This document shows, piece after piece, positions 45,229-57,646 of a stretch of DNA of 64,000 nucleotides (position 1 is the stretch's first letter; every line of letters begins with the position of its first letter). The stretch is from Rhabditoides inermis (taxonomy: Eukaryota > Nematoda > Chromadorea > Rhabditida > Rhabditidae). A program made the translations under genes and the position numbers. Location of the stretch: NCBI GenBank assembly GCA_963966185.1, contig CAWZYM010000036.1, positions 1-64,000 on the forward strand. The letters run 5' to 3'. Below the pieces are notes generated by a model that was not told the DNA's origin, did no database searches, and worked only from the letters and a program-made list of their open reading frames with translations.

Positions 45229-47104
45229 GCTGTTGCAATATAGAGAGAGGGTGCGTAATAAATGTAATTGACTTTATGAACGAGACGAAGATGAAGACAC
45301 AATCCGCGTGTCGCAATCGCTAGCCTAGCATTTCTCCATCGAGAAATCCGGATGCAAAATCGCTCGTTTATCACTGGGAGATGTGATAAGCAGGAGAGAG
45401 GTTGCATCGCAGTCATGCACGGCATAATTCCAAAAGATAATTGTATCGATAAGCTTACAAAAACAAACAATAATCACGCGAAATCAAAAATCTGGCTGAT
45501 AAATTCTTTGCGCGCGAAAATGTGATATCAGCTTGTGTCGCGAAAGCGAAATTGTATAAACAACAATGACGGCAAGGATAACGGATATCCACCAGTAATG
45601 TGAAATAGCTTCTCACACCATGTCAACCATCCTGCGATATATGTGCACTTACAGCTTATCGGATGTGTGGGAAATGCACAAGACCAGTGAGAGAGTAAGG
45701 AATGAGGAGAAGCAGAGAGCGAGGGAAACGAGGGAAACGGGAGGAATCGATTAGCACCTAGAGTGCACAGAGAAATAAGACAGCGCCGTGCCAAGACTGC
45801 CGTATCAGCGGTGTGAAGTGAGTAAGGGAGTCTTCGGGTACATCACCGCCTTTACATTCGCCCATCTCATTTTACCAGAGCCCATATGCAGAGATTTATC
45901 GCCCTATATCCGGGCAATCTTTATCCTTCTAAGAGGGCCGGGCGGCGTATCCACTAGGGTGTACACCGAACAACAAGCAGTGAATGGAGCGAGTGACGCG
46001 GATCGGACTGCGATCACCAATTCGAGATCGCTCAAATTGCTCCAATACCACACCAACCACACACAATACGATTCTCCTAAATGGGTGGATCGCGGGGTCG
46101 CAAATGAGAGCTGTAAATCAGCGGAGCACGAATTCGGGATTGCATTGGGAGGGAGTTGTTTGGGCTGCAGCCAGGGTGGGAGGTCGCAGCAGCTGCAATT
46201 ACCGACACGGGAGCAAGAGCGAAGGCGAGTCTCCTCTCCTCCTCCTCTCCTCTAGCCCTCAGAGACCAGGCCTTTAGCGGCGCGCAGAATAGAGTGTATA
46301 GTGCAATTCTAGAATAAACAATAAGCACAAAAAGTGTGTGGGAGAAGGATGTTTGTGTGGGACACCGATACACAATTGGGAGAGCGAGCGCCGGGGCGTT
46401 TTTTTGTTTTGCTTGCAGGTCGCAGTGGAAAGAAGGAAGAGAAGCGAGTCGCCCCGAGAGACATGCCTGCGTTGGCCGGAGGAGGGGGGGGGGGGGGTGA
46501 GAGGGACTAATGACCATCTCCAATCACGCACCCGATAACCGCGCCACTCTCACAAATCACGCACGTCAAAAAAGTTGCGGACGAAATTGAAACGGGCCAC
46601 GGATCGACCCCAATCCGAACCGGCGGAAACATAGACGGGTGAAACGCCCGCAAGAAAAAAAAGAAGCATATGGGAGTGTGACATGGACACGCGAACTGTG
46701 GTGGACCGGGGCGAGGCGAATGGCTACGGCGAGCGAGCGAGCGACGCAACCGAGATCCGGTTGACGACTGTGCTGCTATCACACCGGGTTATGCTATCCC
46801 CGATCGATCACACGCAGTATACACGTGCATTCACGCTCTGCCAACCGAACACTGCTCTCATCATCACATCAACAAATATCCAACTACCACCCAGCAGCAG
46901 CGTCGCAGTCCTTTTTATGCAACATAAAACAACTTCAACAAGAACAGTGTAACGTAACGATGCTGAAACAGCGGTAAGTGTAACGAGTGAAATAACCAAA
47001 TTCAATGTACAGATGTCCATAATACAGATATGTGTATATCCCTTTAGAGGTTTAGAGAGTCTTTAGCCGGATCATTTTATAAGTGATCTGAAAAACCTAC
47101 GCCT
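45229..47104. other. Intergenic region with G tract
   Basis: No supported gene. Open frames here are interrupted, with no splice-consistent partners. Contents are a 14-G run (46484-46497) and mixed-composition sequence. It probably contains the promoter of the tamalin-like gene. Confidence 0.45.
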
Positions 47105-47530
47105 CTAGTATTCCTTCATAAAGATGAACTCGGCAGTATGCCGAGGGTTCGCAATCTTAGCAAGTCAAGTACCAGAAGGAACATGGATCTGAAGCGTATA
47201 TGCCATTTCGTACGTCTTCTATGGATTTCCCCTTGGTAGATGCGATGCGAGTCGCTTTCATTGTGCACGATCATCGCATTCGCAGTCAATGTATAAGGGC
47301 GCCACTCCCAACATGAACTAAATAAGTAGTAAATATAATCGAACTCACTATTCACATCACCGTGACGATATTTAGAAAAAGCGCTGCCAAACGTCTTCGT
47401 GTTCGTCACTACGGGTTACGAAGATTTTCGAATAGAAATGCTCGTCAATCAACGTAACATAGTAGTGTTGACGTAGGAACGAAAACTCATGTCTTACTCG
47501 CTTCGAACCGGCTACAGAATACTGATAACA
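47105..47530 (-). pseudogene. Probable remnant of an unrecognised gene
   Basis: Minus-strand segments look coding but fall in different frames. One reads SVAGSKRVRHEFSFLRQHYY... up to DVWQRFF then a stop. A second reads TFGSAFSKYRHGDVN up to a GTGAGT donor, and after a TTATTTAG acceptor continues WRPYTLTANAMIVHNESDSH with IYQGEIHRR. A third frame gives YEMAYTLQIHVPSGT, a stop, then LAKIANPRHTAEFIFMKEY and a terminal stop at 47105. At least two frame changes and one internal stop are needed to connect them, so I call it a decayed gene. I cannot name the family. Missed micro-introns are an alternative. Confidence 0.4.
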
Positions 47531-47740
47531 CCACTCGCCGCAACAATTTTATTCAATTTAAACGATAACAGTGAAACAATAATGAAAGCGGAAGGTGAAA
47601 CTAGTGGATAAATCGTCGGTGAACAAAAGTAAATATTCAGTTAAACAAAGTTTGTCGACTTGTAAAACTAAACCAAAGGTAAATATATCAAAGATCGAGT
47701 ATGTGTATATGGGAATAGGAGACGCAGGTCGTCTGGCCGT

Positions 47741-49343
47741 CTAGTAGAGGCGCTGGCGGGGCGACGACGCCAGCGGGTTGCCTGAATCCATCATCCATCG
47801 CTTCAACATCCCATCCGACTCACGCTTGTAGTACTCCTTCATCTTGCGGACGAACTCATCGACCAGGGCGAAGCTGCACTGTCCGCAAGTGCAGCGAGGC
47901 ATACGCACGTGGAAGTTGGTGAGATGAGGGAACTTGGAGCGGGCGAGCGAGTGGAAGAAGGGGCGCACGTGCCAGATGATGTCATTCTGTCCGGATCCCT
48001 CAGCCAGCTCATCCGCACCCACGTAGTACACCAGAGACAGCTAGAACATGTTTTATCTGCGGGAATCATCCACATCTGTCAACGAACCATTCCATTAGCG
48101 CACTCCTCATCTGTCGGGCGGAGAGTGCCACTCTGATAGCCGAACACCGATGACGGAACACGCCACACTGAACCACACACGTTCAACCACGTTTCGTCCA
48201 AACAGAGAACGACACGTGAATTGACTGACCTCCGATAAAGGTCCATCCGGCGCGCACCTTCCAATACATCTCGCGATCAGGAGTGTCACGAGTGAAGTTG
48301 GTAGCACCGTGGCCAGGGATGTAAACAGCAGTATCCAGCTGACCGTCGTTGTGGTCGAGCTTGTGCTCGTGGTCCACGTCAAACGGCACGCCCAGCACCA
48401 TCTTTAATTAAAATGTTATAACTATCAAACAATCATACTACCGACCTCGAGGATCTCGGTCTCGCTCCAATCGGCGAATGCAGTCGGGGCGAGACGATCG
48501 AACGACCACGAGTCATTCTGAGACGACGCCAGAGCCTGCCACCTTGAATAGACATGAATATTGTACTACTAGGATTCTTCCTACTTGTTGATCTTCTCCT
48601 CGAAAATGCGCAGACGGACGTCTCCGTGCTCGGGCTTATCACCGCGGGTCGTACGCATCGTAGTATACCTATTATGTAAATATAAAAAAGTCGAACTAGT
48701 ATGTATAAAAAAGAATGGTTTACTTCTGGCTGTATTCCATGAATGTGGGGTAGATAGCGGACTGCGCATCCGTGAGCATCGTCTGGTTGACGAGCGGAGC
48801 GCCGAGGGGTCTAAAAAGCACACACAATTTTCTACTAACAGCAAGGTGAATGAAATCGCCTCACCCGGGAACGAAGAAGCTGGCGATGAGAGAGAAGAGC
48901 ATGCCGACCAGCACACAAACCAGATTCAGAGCACACAGAGCAAGAAGACAGCCACAAGAAGCCAAGAAGTATTCCAACAGGCTAAAAAAAACATTATACA
49001 ACTGATAATAATACACATACTTACGTCCTGCACATTCCCTGCTCGTTAATGAGACTGTTGTAGACGACCCAGTCTGAAAGTATGTTGCAAAACAATTTAA
49101 ATATATATTTAAAAGACTAATGTACGTTACGTACCAGTGGGAATGTTCGCGTCGTAGTTCCTGTTGAAATTGCTCAGATCATCACGCCTGTCGCGGAACT
49201 GCTGGCGAAGCTCTCCCTCACGCGACACTGAAAACATAAACATATACAAACAAGCAATTTTTACCATTCATACCTCCACCGGCCAATGGGTTGGTGGCTG
49301 ATTGGGTGGGACTCTTCACGTTGTGAGACGAGTAGGCAACCAT
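47741..49343 (-). CDS. Type II single-pass membrane protein, unrecognised
   Basis: About 370 aa in eight short exons joining in frame from an ATG at 49343 (preceded by TTTACCAG) to a stop at 47741. The N-terminal 75 residues are hydrophilic (MVAYSSHNVKSPTQSATNPL...). One strong membrane span follows (WLLVAVFLLCALNLVCVLVG). The rest should be luminal or extracellular, with NQT, NDS and NFT glycosylation sequons, a GHGATNFTRD segment and a CTCGQC cysteine cluster that could bind zinc or form disulphides. The C terminus is Lys/Arg-rich (KMKEYYKRESDGMLKRW). I do not recognise the family; it may be nematode-specific. It is divergent from the plus-strand gene that starts 298 bp away, so the two may share a promoter region. 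Confidence 0.75.
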
Positions 49344-49640
49344 CTGGTAAATACTAAGCAAGTGACCCACAACTAACAATGAAATCATAACAACGAAAGC
49401 ACAAAATAATCACTTGAAAAGAGAAAATAAAGAGAAGAACATTGTTCTCTGAATATCAACAAGAAAAAAGAATCCTAAAATTATTGAATGATATTAGTAA
49501 ATCACACACACTTTGACATATCTCACACACAGTTTTGGCGCCATTTTTTTCATTTTGATATTTTCCTAATCACTTTTTGAATGATAATTTTTGTATGCGT
49601 ATATTTATATTTTTGGTTGATCTTATCATATTCAGATGAC

Positions 49641-52600
49641 ATGTCGGTGAATTTTAATGAGTGTCGCATTCGACGCAGCACTTGGCTCCCCTTATCATCT
49701 ACACACATTCTATCAGGTTCAAAAAAGTTTTGTTGTGTGAATGATTATTACTATTGATTTAGCCCTCGGTCCCTATGTCGAGTCGTGGAAGATTCCTCGC
49801 AACGACTGCTCGGAGAAGTGGACCTGCCGCTCTCGCCTCACCATCTTCCTCGGATCTCAGCACATCACTCAACTATACCTTCTCCCATCAGGTACGTTGT
49901 TCCGTCTTGTTTACTGTTTTTAAATAAAAAAAATTGTTACAGGCCATTTGCTTGCGGTGAGCGCGTCTCGCTTGGCTCTCGTGCATGCCTCTCAGGTGGG
50001 ACGAGAGGGGTTCCTGCCAGCCTCGCAGACCTGCTCTATTCCCGGAGATGCCATCATTCACGTCGAGCCACTCACTCACAGCACAGCCAAGGTAATATAG
50101 ATTGGTTTCAAATATGCTGTAATGTGTATGTTGAGGACACTGTGCACGTGCTGGTGTGGTCGGCGCGCAGTCTGCGTGTGTTCGTGCTGCGCCCGGCCAT
50201 AGATGGAATGCGCTGCGAGTGCGAGGCGACTCTCGTCCACTGGCCGCAACTGTCAGTTCACTAGTGCTTACCACCCACCCCTTTCTCAGTGTGTCTCGTG
50301 TGTGGGCGTTCTGCTGCGAGCCGGCTCTGGACAGGTTCAGCTGCGCCCTTCTCTCCTCCCCCTCCGACGGAGACACAGACTCGCACACTCTCTACCAGTA
50401 TCACATCCTCTCTCCCGCAACTACCGGCAGTGTGAGAATGAAGAAGAACACTGACGTCAACTCCGGCTGTCCGGTGAGGAATTGATTTACAAAATGATGA
50501 ATGTGTGTATGTGAGGTGTTGCTGTATTCGCCCGCTTCGGAGACGTGGTCGGTGGAGGGCGAGTTGGCTGGCAATCCTATCTACTATCATGACCACCACA
50601 CTCAGACGGTAAATTCGTTAGATATAGATATAATATCAATAAACATGTTCAGCTTGTGTCTAGCGACAAGGACGGTGTGAAGCTATGGGATGTGTTGGAT
50701 GACAAGGTAAAGCGAGGGTTGGATTGCGAATATCGAAGTTTCAGTGTTCTCCCCGATGGAGCTGTTACTACCAGGTTGTCTCTATCTCTCCACCTGTCCA
50801 CCATGCCGACTGCTGCTACTCATACGTATGAGTTTCGCGCCTTCTGTGTGACCTATCACATCTTTCCAGTTCGTGGGAGGCTGCAATGGAGAAGTGTTCC
50901 GCGTGCGTGTCTCAGCTCGCCCTCCCACGCGCTCTTCCCTTCTCATCGCACCCGCTCCTCCCAGGGCCATCGCCCTTCTCAGCAACGTCAGCGGCACCGT
51001 CGCCATCGCCCACAGTAATGGGTTCGTATAGTACATAATCGCAAAGACCTTCTATTTGACCAGATACTTACAGGGTGCATCACTTCGGTCCCGATCCGAC
51101 TCGCGAGCACCCATGGGGTGCGTGGGAGCTGGCACTGGGCAGGGAGACAGCCGCCTCCGATGCCACCGCCGCACGCAACACCCGCATCGTTCCCACCAGT
51201 CACAGGTAGCATGCTTCTTTCATCGCGGTGTCATACTGATGTTTAGCTCCTCCATGTCGTGCTTCTTGGTATGTACGGATACGAGACTGGCGCTGCGTGC
51301 CTATGACCCCACAAGGAGTGAGTTGATGGGAGAGACGTAGACTGGAGATTGGAGAATCATTCCAGAGATCTACTTCGACTCTTCCTATGAGGCAGTGTTC
51401 GGATTTCGGCTCGAGCAAGTGTTGGGAGTTCGCTCCCTATTCAACGATGTCTGGCTCTGTGTTCTCAGGCCACTCAACGAACCCCGGCCGATCATGGTAT
51501 GATTCCAAACGACAGTATACATCGATTGTTGCTATCAGATGGCGGTGACTGGTAGCAACGAGTGGATGCGGATGGGGGAGCCTGAGCTGGGCTCGTGGAC
51601 GTCGCACCCTGTGCGTGCCGCGTGCGTCGTGTCTTTGTGCGGGGGAAGGGGAGTGGCGGTAGCGCTGAGAGGACGCGGACAGCTCGTACAGTTCAACATC
51701 AACGCCAACAAGGTACGCAACGAACTGGGGCGTCGTGTCATTGCTGCGTGTAGATTGTGTCGTCGGTGTGCGGCCTCTCGCATTCCACGCAGCTCAATCA
51801 GCACGGCTACATCGAGGCGACGCCCATCCAGCGACAGAGGGACATCATCGATCTGGTGAGAGCACACGCGTGTATCACTCTTTCTTCTAATCCAAAATGT
51901 GCCAGGCGTCGGAGTCGGAGTCGAGCCAACTGTGCGTGCTGGAGGAACACGGCCGAGTGCAGAAACTGCGAGTCGAGTACCGAAGGGAGGAGAAGAGGGC
52001 GCAGGTGTGTCTTGCTCTCCCACTCCTATTTCGTCGCTTTCCCTTTTCCAGCTGGGCGCACCGGATGTGTGTCAGCTGGGGGTGGACTGGGCGTGCCACT
52101 TCCTCTCCGATGGAGTCTACGTGGTGGGGGTGAAGGCCGGATCCCTTCTCATCCTACACACTGCCACTGGTGGAGTGCTCGCATCACTCAACAACACATT
52201 CACACGCTATCTTGCCGAGGTGTGCTTTCTTTCGCAGGCTACATCATGCATTGTAGACGCACGACGACTACCTTCCTCCTCCCGTTTGGAGTATGGCGAA
52301 GATGAAGGGCGAGATGTACCAGACAGCCGACACCATCCGCATCTACCACACCGAGGGCGAGAAGGTGTGTAGGGGGAGGGGAGTGTGGCGATGGAGTGTT
52401 GCAGTGTGTGGTGTCGGTGGACTGCGATCTGCCGGCCCTCCTGGATGTGTGGTACGTGGAGCCGGAACACCGCCCGCATCTCCACAACCCACGCCTCATC
52501 CACACACTCAACATGGCACACACTCAGGTACACGTCACTGTATCGTTGAGTGTTCTCTAATTGCTATTGTTGACAGGTTGTGTTCGAGGGGGAGCAGTTG

Positions 52601-54630
52601 CTTGAGGGGGAGAAGCGAATGCGACTCGTTGCTTTCCACGACTCCCCGGCTGGAGATGGTTGGTACTGGGCGGAGAGAGGCGGCAAGAGAAGTGGTTTCA
52701 GGCAAGCGCAAGATTGACCGCATCGAGCACACTGGGGCGATGCTGGGAGTCGACGACTGCAGCTTCCTCGAGGTAGACTTTCTTTTGCTGTATATGTTAA
52801 TCTCCGTTCCAGGTGGGTTCGAGGAACTGTGTGTGCGAGGGATCTCACAGCGTAGTTGTTCTGGTGGGCGGAAGCGACTCGTTCACATGGTTCATTTACT
52901 ACACCAACGAGGGCAGGAGTGAGTGGGGAGGGAGAGGAAGTAAGTGTCTCATCCATATGACATCTCGCAGGTATTCTGGATGTTGTGGACGCGCTGTTCG
53001 CACAGGGTGTGTCATCGAGTATCGCCGAGTCGACATGGACATACAAGGTGGGCACTGCTGTCGTCTCTTGTCATCCTTCCATTCAGTTAGTTGTGTTCGA
53101 ATTGATGCGTGCCGCCGCCCGCATCCGCTATGCCTCGCCCGTCAAATGCCGCTCCATCGTCACCAGTCAGTACATACTCTTACTCGAAACTCGTATAGCA
53201 TACCGTTATTATGATTGGTTTGTTTTCAGACCGCTCGTCTCTGCACACTCTGCGATACGCTGTTGTAGTCGAAGTATGTGAGGAGGTTGCGGACGGAAGT
53301 CTTTCTGTCGCATCACGAGCCCTCGGGTGAGTCGTGAGTAGGTATATAGGTGCAGCGTGTGTACGCGTATGATCAAGGAGATTCCGATCTGTTTTCTATG
53401 ATTGCATATATTTTTGTGTTTAGTGTGTTCGACATTCGGTATGGCTTTGTGAAGATGGAAATGGAGACTGAGTATCGCTGGCACGTATTGGGAGAACCTC
53501 AGCTGCGCATGTGGAGAGCCCTTCCCAATCACGCGCATAACCAAATCGTACGTTTTTCTTTTTCTTTCTTTCAAAATTGTGAAGAATTGTGTGATATGAT
53601 GTACTCCCTAGGTTTACGATAATAAGATAGGTTAATAGTTGGGAGTTTGACTTGTTGTAGGAGTTCTCGTTCGCTGGCAGTGAGGTGCTGAACGTGTGGT
53701 GCGATGGGTGGCGGAGTGCGGAGGCACACCGCATGCTCCCTCCCGACCAGCTCACTCGCGCACACTCCACCAGCGAGACGTTCGCCGTCCAGAAGATACC
53801 GATTGCCGACGCTGTGGTGAGTGGGATGGAAAGGGAACAATGGATCTATTGTAGTTCAGTCGGTCGTGCACCGCTTCTCTTCGATTGGTGCCCGCGTGGG
53901 AACGGGTGATCTGGTGGTTGTGTGTGGACTCAGTCGCGCAAACATGAGATGCGTCCAGATCGGATTCCAGGTACACGACACTCTAATATTACTTTCCTCT
54001 TCACTCTATCTCCTGTTCAGATGGAGGGTGCGTTCCACTCTCTGGGTGTTGCTCACCTTGGCGGGAACGAGGAGCAGCGGGTGCGAGGTACGCCGTCCCT
54101 CCGACCACCCACTCCATCTCTTTCAGCCCGCATCTGCGAGAGGGTCGTGTCGGCTCGCTGCAGTGTGGTGTGGCTGGTGTGTGAGGGCGGAGCGCGTGGG
54201 GGCGGGGCAGAGAACGCCTTCTCTGTCCACCACACTGTCGTCGTGTGGCGGGACGGCGCAGTCGAGTGGAGTCGAGGGGTGCGTACTTATCCCTATCAAT
54301 TCCCTTTATATTCTTTCAGCTCGAGCACTCGTTCGATGTCGACTGCGCCATTTCGTGGCAGAAGGAGAGAGTGTGGCACGTGGTTCCCGGCAGGTGAGAA
54401 TTACAGTGGTGGTTTTCTCCATCTGTGTCTTTGAGTGACCGTTTTCTGTCGGGTGTGCATGTGATGGGAGGGGGCGGGCAGTCGCAGCGCATTCCACTCT
54501 GCCAGTGCCACAAGCAGTTGATCGACAAGGTACATCTCCCCTAATCAATGCCCCTTCACCGAGTCTCTTGTAGGTTGAGGCGTGCGCCATCACTGTCGCT
54601 TCTGGAGCGCAACGCAAGAAGAGCAAGTGA
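49641..54630 (+). CDS. Large unrecognised protein, possibly beta-propeller
   Basis: About 25 short exons read in one consistent direction over 5 kb, predicting about 1200-1300 aa. It starts MSVNFNECRIRRSTWLPL (TTCAG five bases upstream) and ends SGAQRKKSK. Short beta-strand-like hydrophobic segments ending in polar turns recur throughout (for example LYLLPSGHLLAVSASRLALV, TVHVLVWSARSLRVFVLRP, VSSDKDGVKLWDVLDDK, VYVVGVKAGSLLILHTATGG). This is the texture of stacked WD-like propellers. No membrane span or catalytic motif is evident. I could not assign it to a known propeller family (nucleoporin, CPSF/DDB1, trafficking complexes were considered). Individual exon borders around 50.7 kb and 52.2 kb are ambiguous. 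Convergent with the F-box-like gene. Confidence 0.65.
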
Positions 54631-55109
54631 AACCAGCTTACTCTATTACACTATTACATGTTTGTTACAGATTGTTACTATTGTTCCGCATTGTTCTTTG
54701 TTATGCCGTTTCTGTTGCATAAAATGTTCTCGGTATGAAGTAACGGAACTGTTGGCATCCGCCCTTCTACTTCTCCCAGTGTACGGGGAAATGATGCCCA
54801 CCCCCTTGTTGGATCGCGTCGACTGCCATCCGCCTGCCCGGTCCCTTGAGTCGCTGGTGCGAGTGCTGGCGGCACAGACGAAATGTGTCCTCGCCATACA
54901 AATCATTCTTCTCTCCAGTCAACTCACAGACTACATAGCAATCTAGGGACTGCGTAAACTGTTTATTGAGAACAAGATTCAACATTACACAACAATATAT
55001 TCAAGATTCAACAATACACAACAACACAACAAAATTTGAAAAATATGAGTCGAGGGTTAACATTGCACAGAGTAAGTGAGGTATGGGCATGGAAGAGCGA
55101 AAAGTGTCT
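54631..55109. other. Convergent 3' flanks
   Basis: Lies between the stops of the plus-strand large gene and the minus-strand F-box-like gene. It is expected to hold both 3' UTRs. AT-rich with repeats of AACAATA/ACACAAC near 54975-55035. No gene seen. Confidence 0.5.
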
Positions 55110-57313
55110 TCACCAATCGTTCCATCGACACAGCTCACGGAGGGGATAGACGGGCAGCTCGTCTCTCTTCATGAACATCCCATTATCCATGTCGTTCCAG
55201 AACAACTGATACTCGTTCCGGAGATCCTGCAGGAACTTGTTCTTCGCTTCCCGCGCCTCCTCGCTCTCCTCCTTCTCCTCCTCCATGTCATCCTCGTCCT
55301 CCTGTTCCTGCATATCCATCTCCGCCTCCCTCTCCCTCCAGTCAGGAGGTGCACTCGTGAACGACACCTCGTAGGAAGGAAAGAAGCCGTCAGTGTCACA
55401 GACAAACCTCAGATGGCTGCAAGCAATGCATCAACACCACTCGAAACCATGTCGTCTCACCCGCACTTGTCGGCGACAGTCATCTCGTAGAACACGGAAC
55501 TCATTCCGGGTCGGTTGAAGGTGCTCGCCTGGCCGATCCCTCGCAGGCGCTCGCGAGTCGCCAGTCCGCCGATCGTCTCCCAGCCAGTGGGACGCGACGG
55601 CCAACGCAGCTGCACGTCGCTCAGCTCACGCTCCCCACCACACCACTCCTGCACACAGCTATATTGCCCCGCCCCATATGGACACGCCCACCTCGATGAA
55701 TGCGACCACATGCTGGATAGTGAGCAGTCTGGAGAGACACTCGATGTGAATGTGTGTGGCAGTGAGAGAGCGGAGAGCGGCGCTGGAGAGCTTGCAGCGA
55801 GTGTTCATCGCAGTGTTTTCGTCGAACTTGATGAGGAATCGAATAGACAGGTAGTCGCATGCTACCACCTCCGGAAGGGAGAAGAACGAGGCGGGCACCA
55901 CTTGTTTGTTGCAGATCTCCTGCAAGTAAACAATCAATTCATGCGGTAACCCTTGTATATCTTACAGAGTCGTCTGCAATGCGGATGGCTCGCGGGGCGC
56001 ACAACCGGACGAAGGCCTGTGCAGCAGCTCGCGTCTTCGAGAAAGTCAAAAGCGAAGGATGCTGACATCAAACAATCATCGATGCCATATGTACACGCGC
56101 TAACCAGCACAAGTGTGTCGACTTGAATGGGACGCGGGAGATGGAGCAGAATATCGAGCAGCGCCGGAGCATACCACGACGGACCCCTCTGAACGCATAC
56201 GCTTCAATAAATATGCTTCTTTCCACCCCACCCCGATGTCCTCTATGCGCAGCTCGCAGAGTCGCGCCCCGTCGAGGGCCGCCCGCGCGAACTCGACGAC
56301 TGCCGCGTAGTTGCGCTTGCTTTTCCAGCTGTCGCGCTTGCCCTGCACGTCACAGCTCTGGTCGTAGATATGATCCGTGTCGGCAGAGTAGAACGCGCGG
56401 CTGAAATGAACAAAGGGGATGGAGCGAGGAAGAGGCAATGACTGACAGAGGGCGGAGGGATCCGGTGTGGTGCTGCACATAGGCACCCCACTCGTTGCGC
56501 AGATGCATTCGCTCTTTGCGATCGCCACTGAAGCGCACCCAACGAGTGCGACCGTCTGCGTACGTCACACGAACCTGTATATAGATATACACCAATATTG
56601 ATAGCCTCAAGTTATCCTCACGTTGTCGTCGTCGATGAAGAAACAGTGTATTTTCTTCATCGAATATTCGAGCACCTCCTTCATTTGCGGAGAGGCGACA
56701 CAGCAGGCGAGTCGATCTCTCTGAGTGAGACGAGAGAGGATGCGAGACTGCAGCTCCACTGGCAGGTCAGACCACACACAGCTTCCAGGCTAGACAACCA
56801 TCTTCAAAGCTGGCATTACAAGCCGTCGTTACCTGATCACGCAACTTCCACATCTGCATGTATTGAATGTTAGGAAGGACATCGAAGATGCTATCGAAAA
56901 TTCGTGGCTCGTACTCATCCTCGTAGGCGTCGACGGTCCAATCCGCCTGCTTCACGCACGCTTCACAACCGGGATTCGCCTGACAATATAATTGTGAGAG
57001 AGGTTATATTGCAAAGTCAGCTAACCAGTCGGTTGTCAGTGGGAGAATCCGAAGCAACAGAGCGAGCCTCTTCGATAGCATCATTCACTTCTCGCATCGT
57101 CAACTTGCGATACGCCGCATCCTTTAAAAAATCGCAAGCTGCTATAATAATCTCGGTTACCTTGTCGTATGTGAGTGTGTTGTAGGTGAATGGAGGCGGA
57201 GGGAAGTTTTCTTCCTTGCCCATCTCCGTCACTTGCTCCTCCGTCAACTGCGGCCCAGTCTTCCGCCTCCGAGCCTCCATATCAAAGAAACGTACTAGTC
57301 GATGCACTCGCAT
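55110..57313 (-). CDS. F-box-like protein with acidic tail
   Basis: About 560 aa in some nine exons. The N terminus (MRVHRLVRFFDMEARRRKTG) leads into a polar helical region, and then a segment resembling an F-box: LELQSRILSRLTQRDRLACCVASPQMKEVLEY, which would bind SKP1 in an SCF ubiquitin ligase. A substrate-side region follows with RVTYADGRTRWVRFSGDRKE and a leucine-rich-like stretch (SIRFLIKFDENTAM..., LSRLLTIQHVVAFIE). The C terminus has an acidic patch (EQEDEDDMEEEKEESEEARE) and ends LRELCRWNDW. The F-box call rests on pattern resemblance only. TTTTATTAG abuts the ATG. CHMP2B ends 333 bp upstream on the same strand. Confidence 0.6.
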
Positions 57314-57646
57314 CTAATAAAACCAAACAATTAAAACAGTGAACATAAATTAACACACAAACAACAATAGAACCTGATATTATTACAGGTTTTACGCGCT
57401 GTATGTAGTAGTCTGTTTGATTACGAAATATACCGTAACTTAGATGATCGTTATGAGATAAAGAAGATAGCAATTAGTAGCAACGGTAAGCAAAATTATA
57501 CACAGCACGCGATAATTATTTTTGTTTTCAAAAAAATTACCTTTTATTGTTTCTTTAAACACATTTATATTTATATATATACAATAAAACACCAGTACAA
57601 CCATACAAGAGTATTCAATATCATTTCGAACAGAGTATTCCTAAGT
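57314..57646. other. AT-rich spacer, CHMP2B 3' flank
   Basis: The minus-strand polyadenylation signal for CHMP2B (AATAAA, read from TTTATT at about 57543) lies here, followed by AT-rich sequence up to the start of the F-box-like gene. Confidence 0.55.

Noticed and set aside
45788..46277. Overlapping 155- and 97-codon plus-strand frames
   Set aside because: No domain, no conserved-looking blocks, and no acceptor or donor in phase; probably chance.
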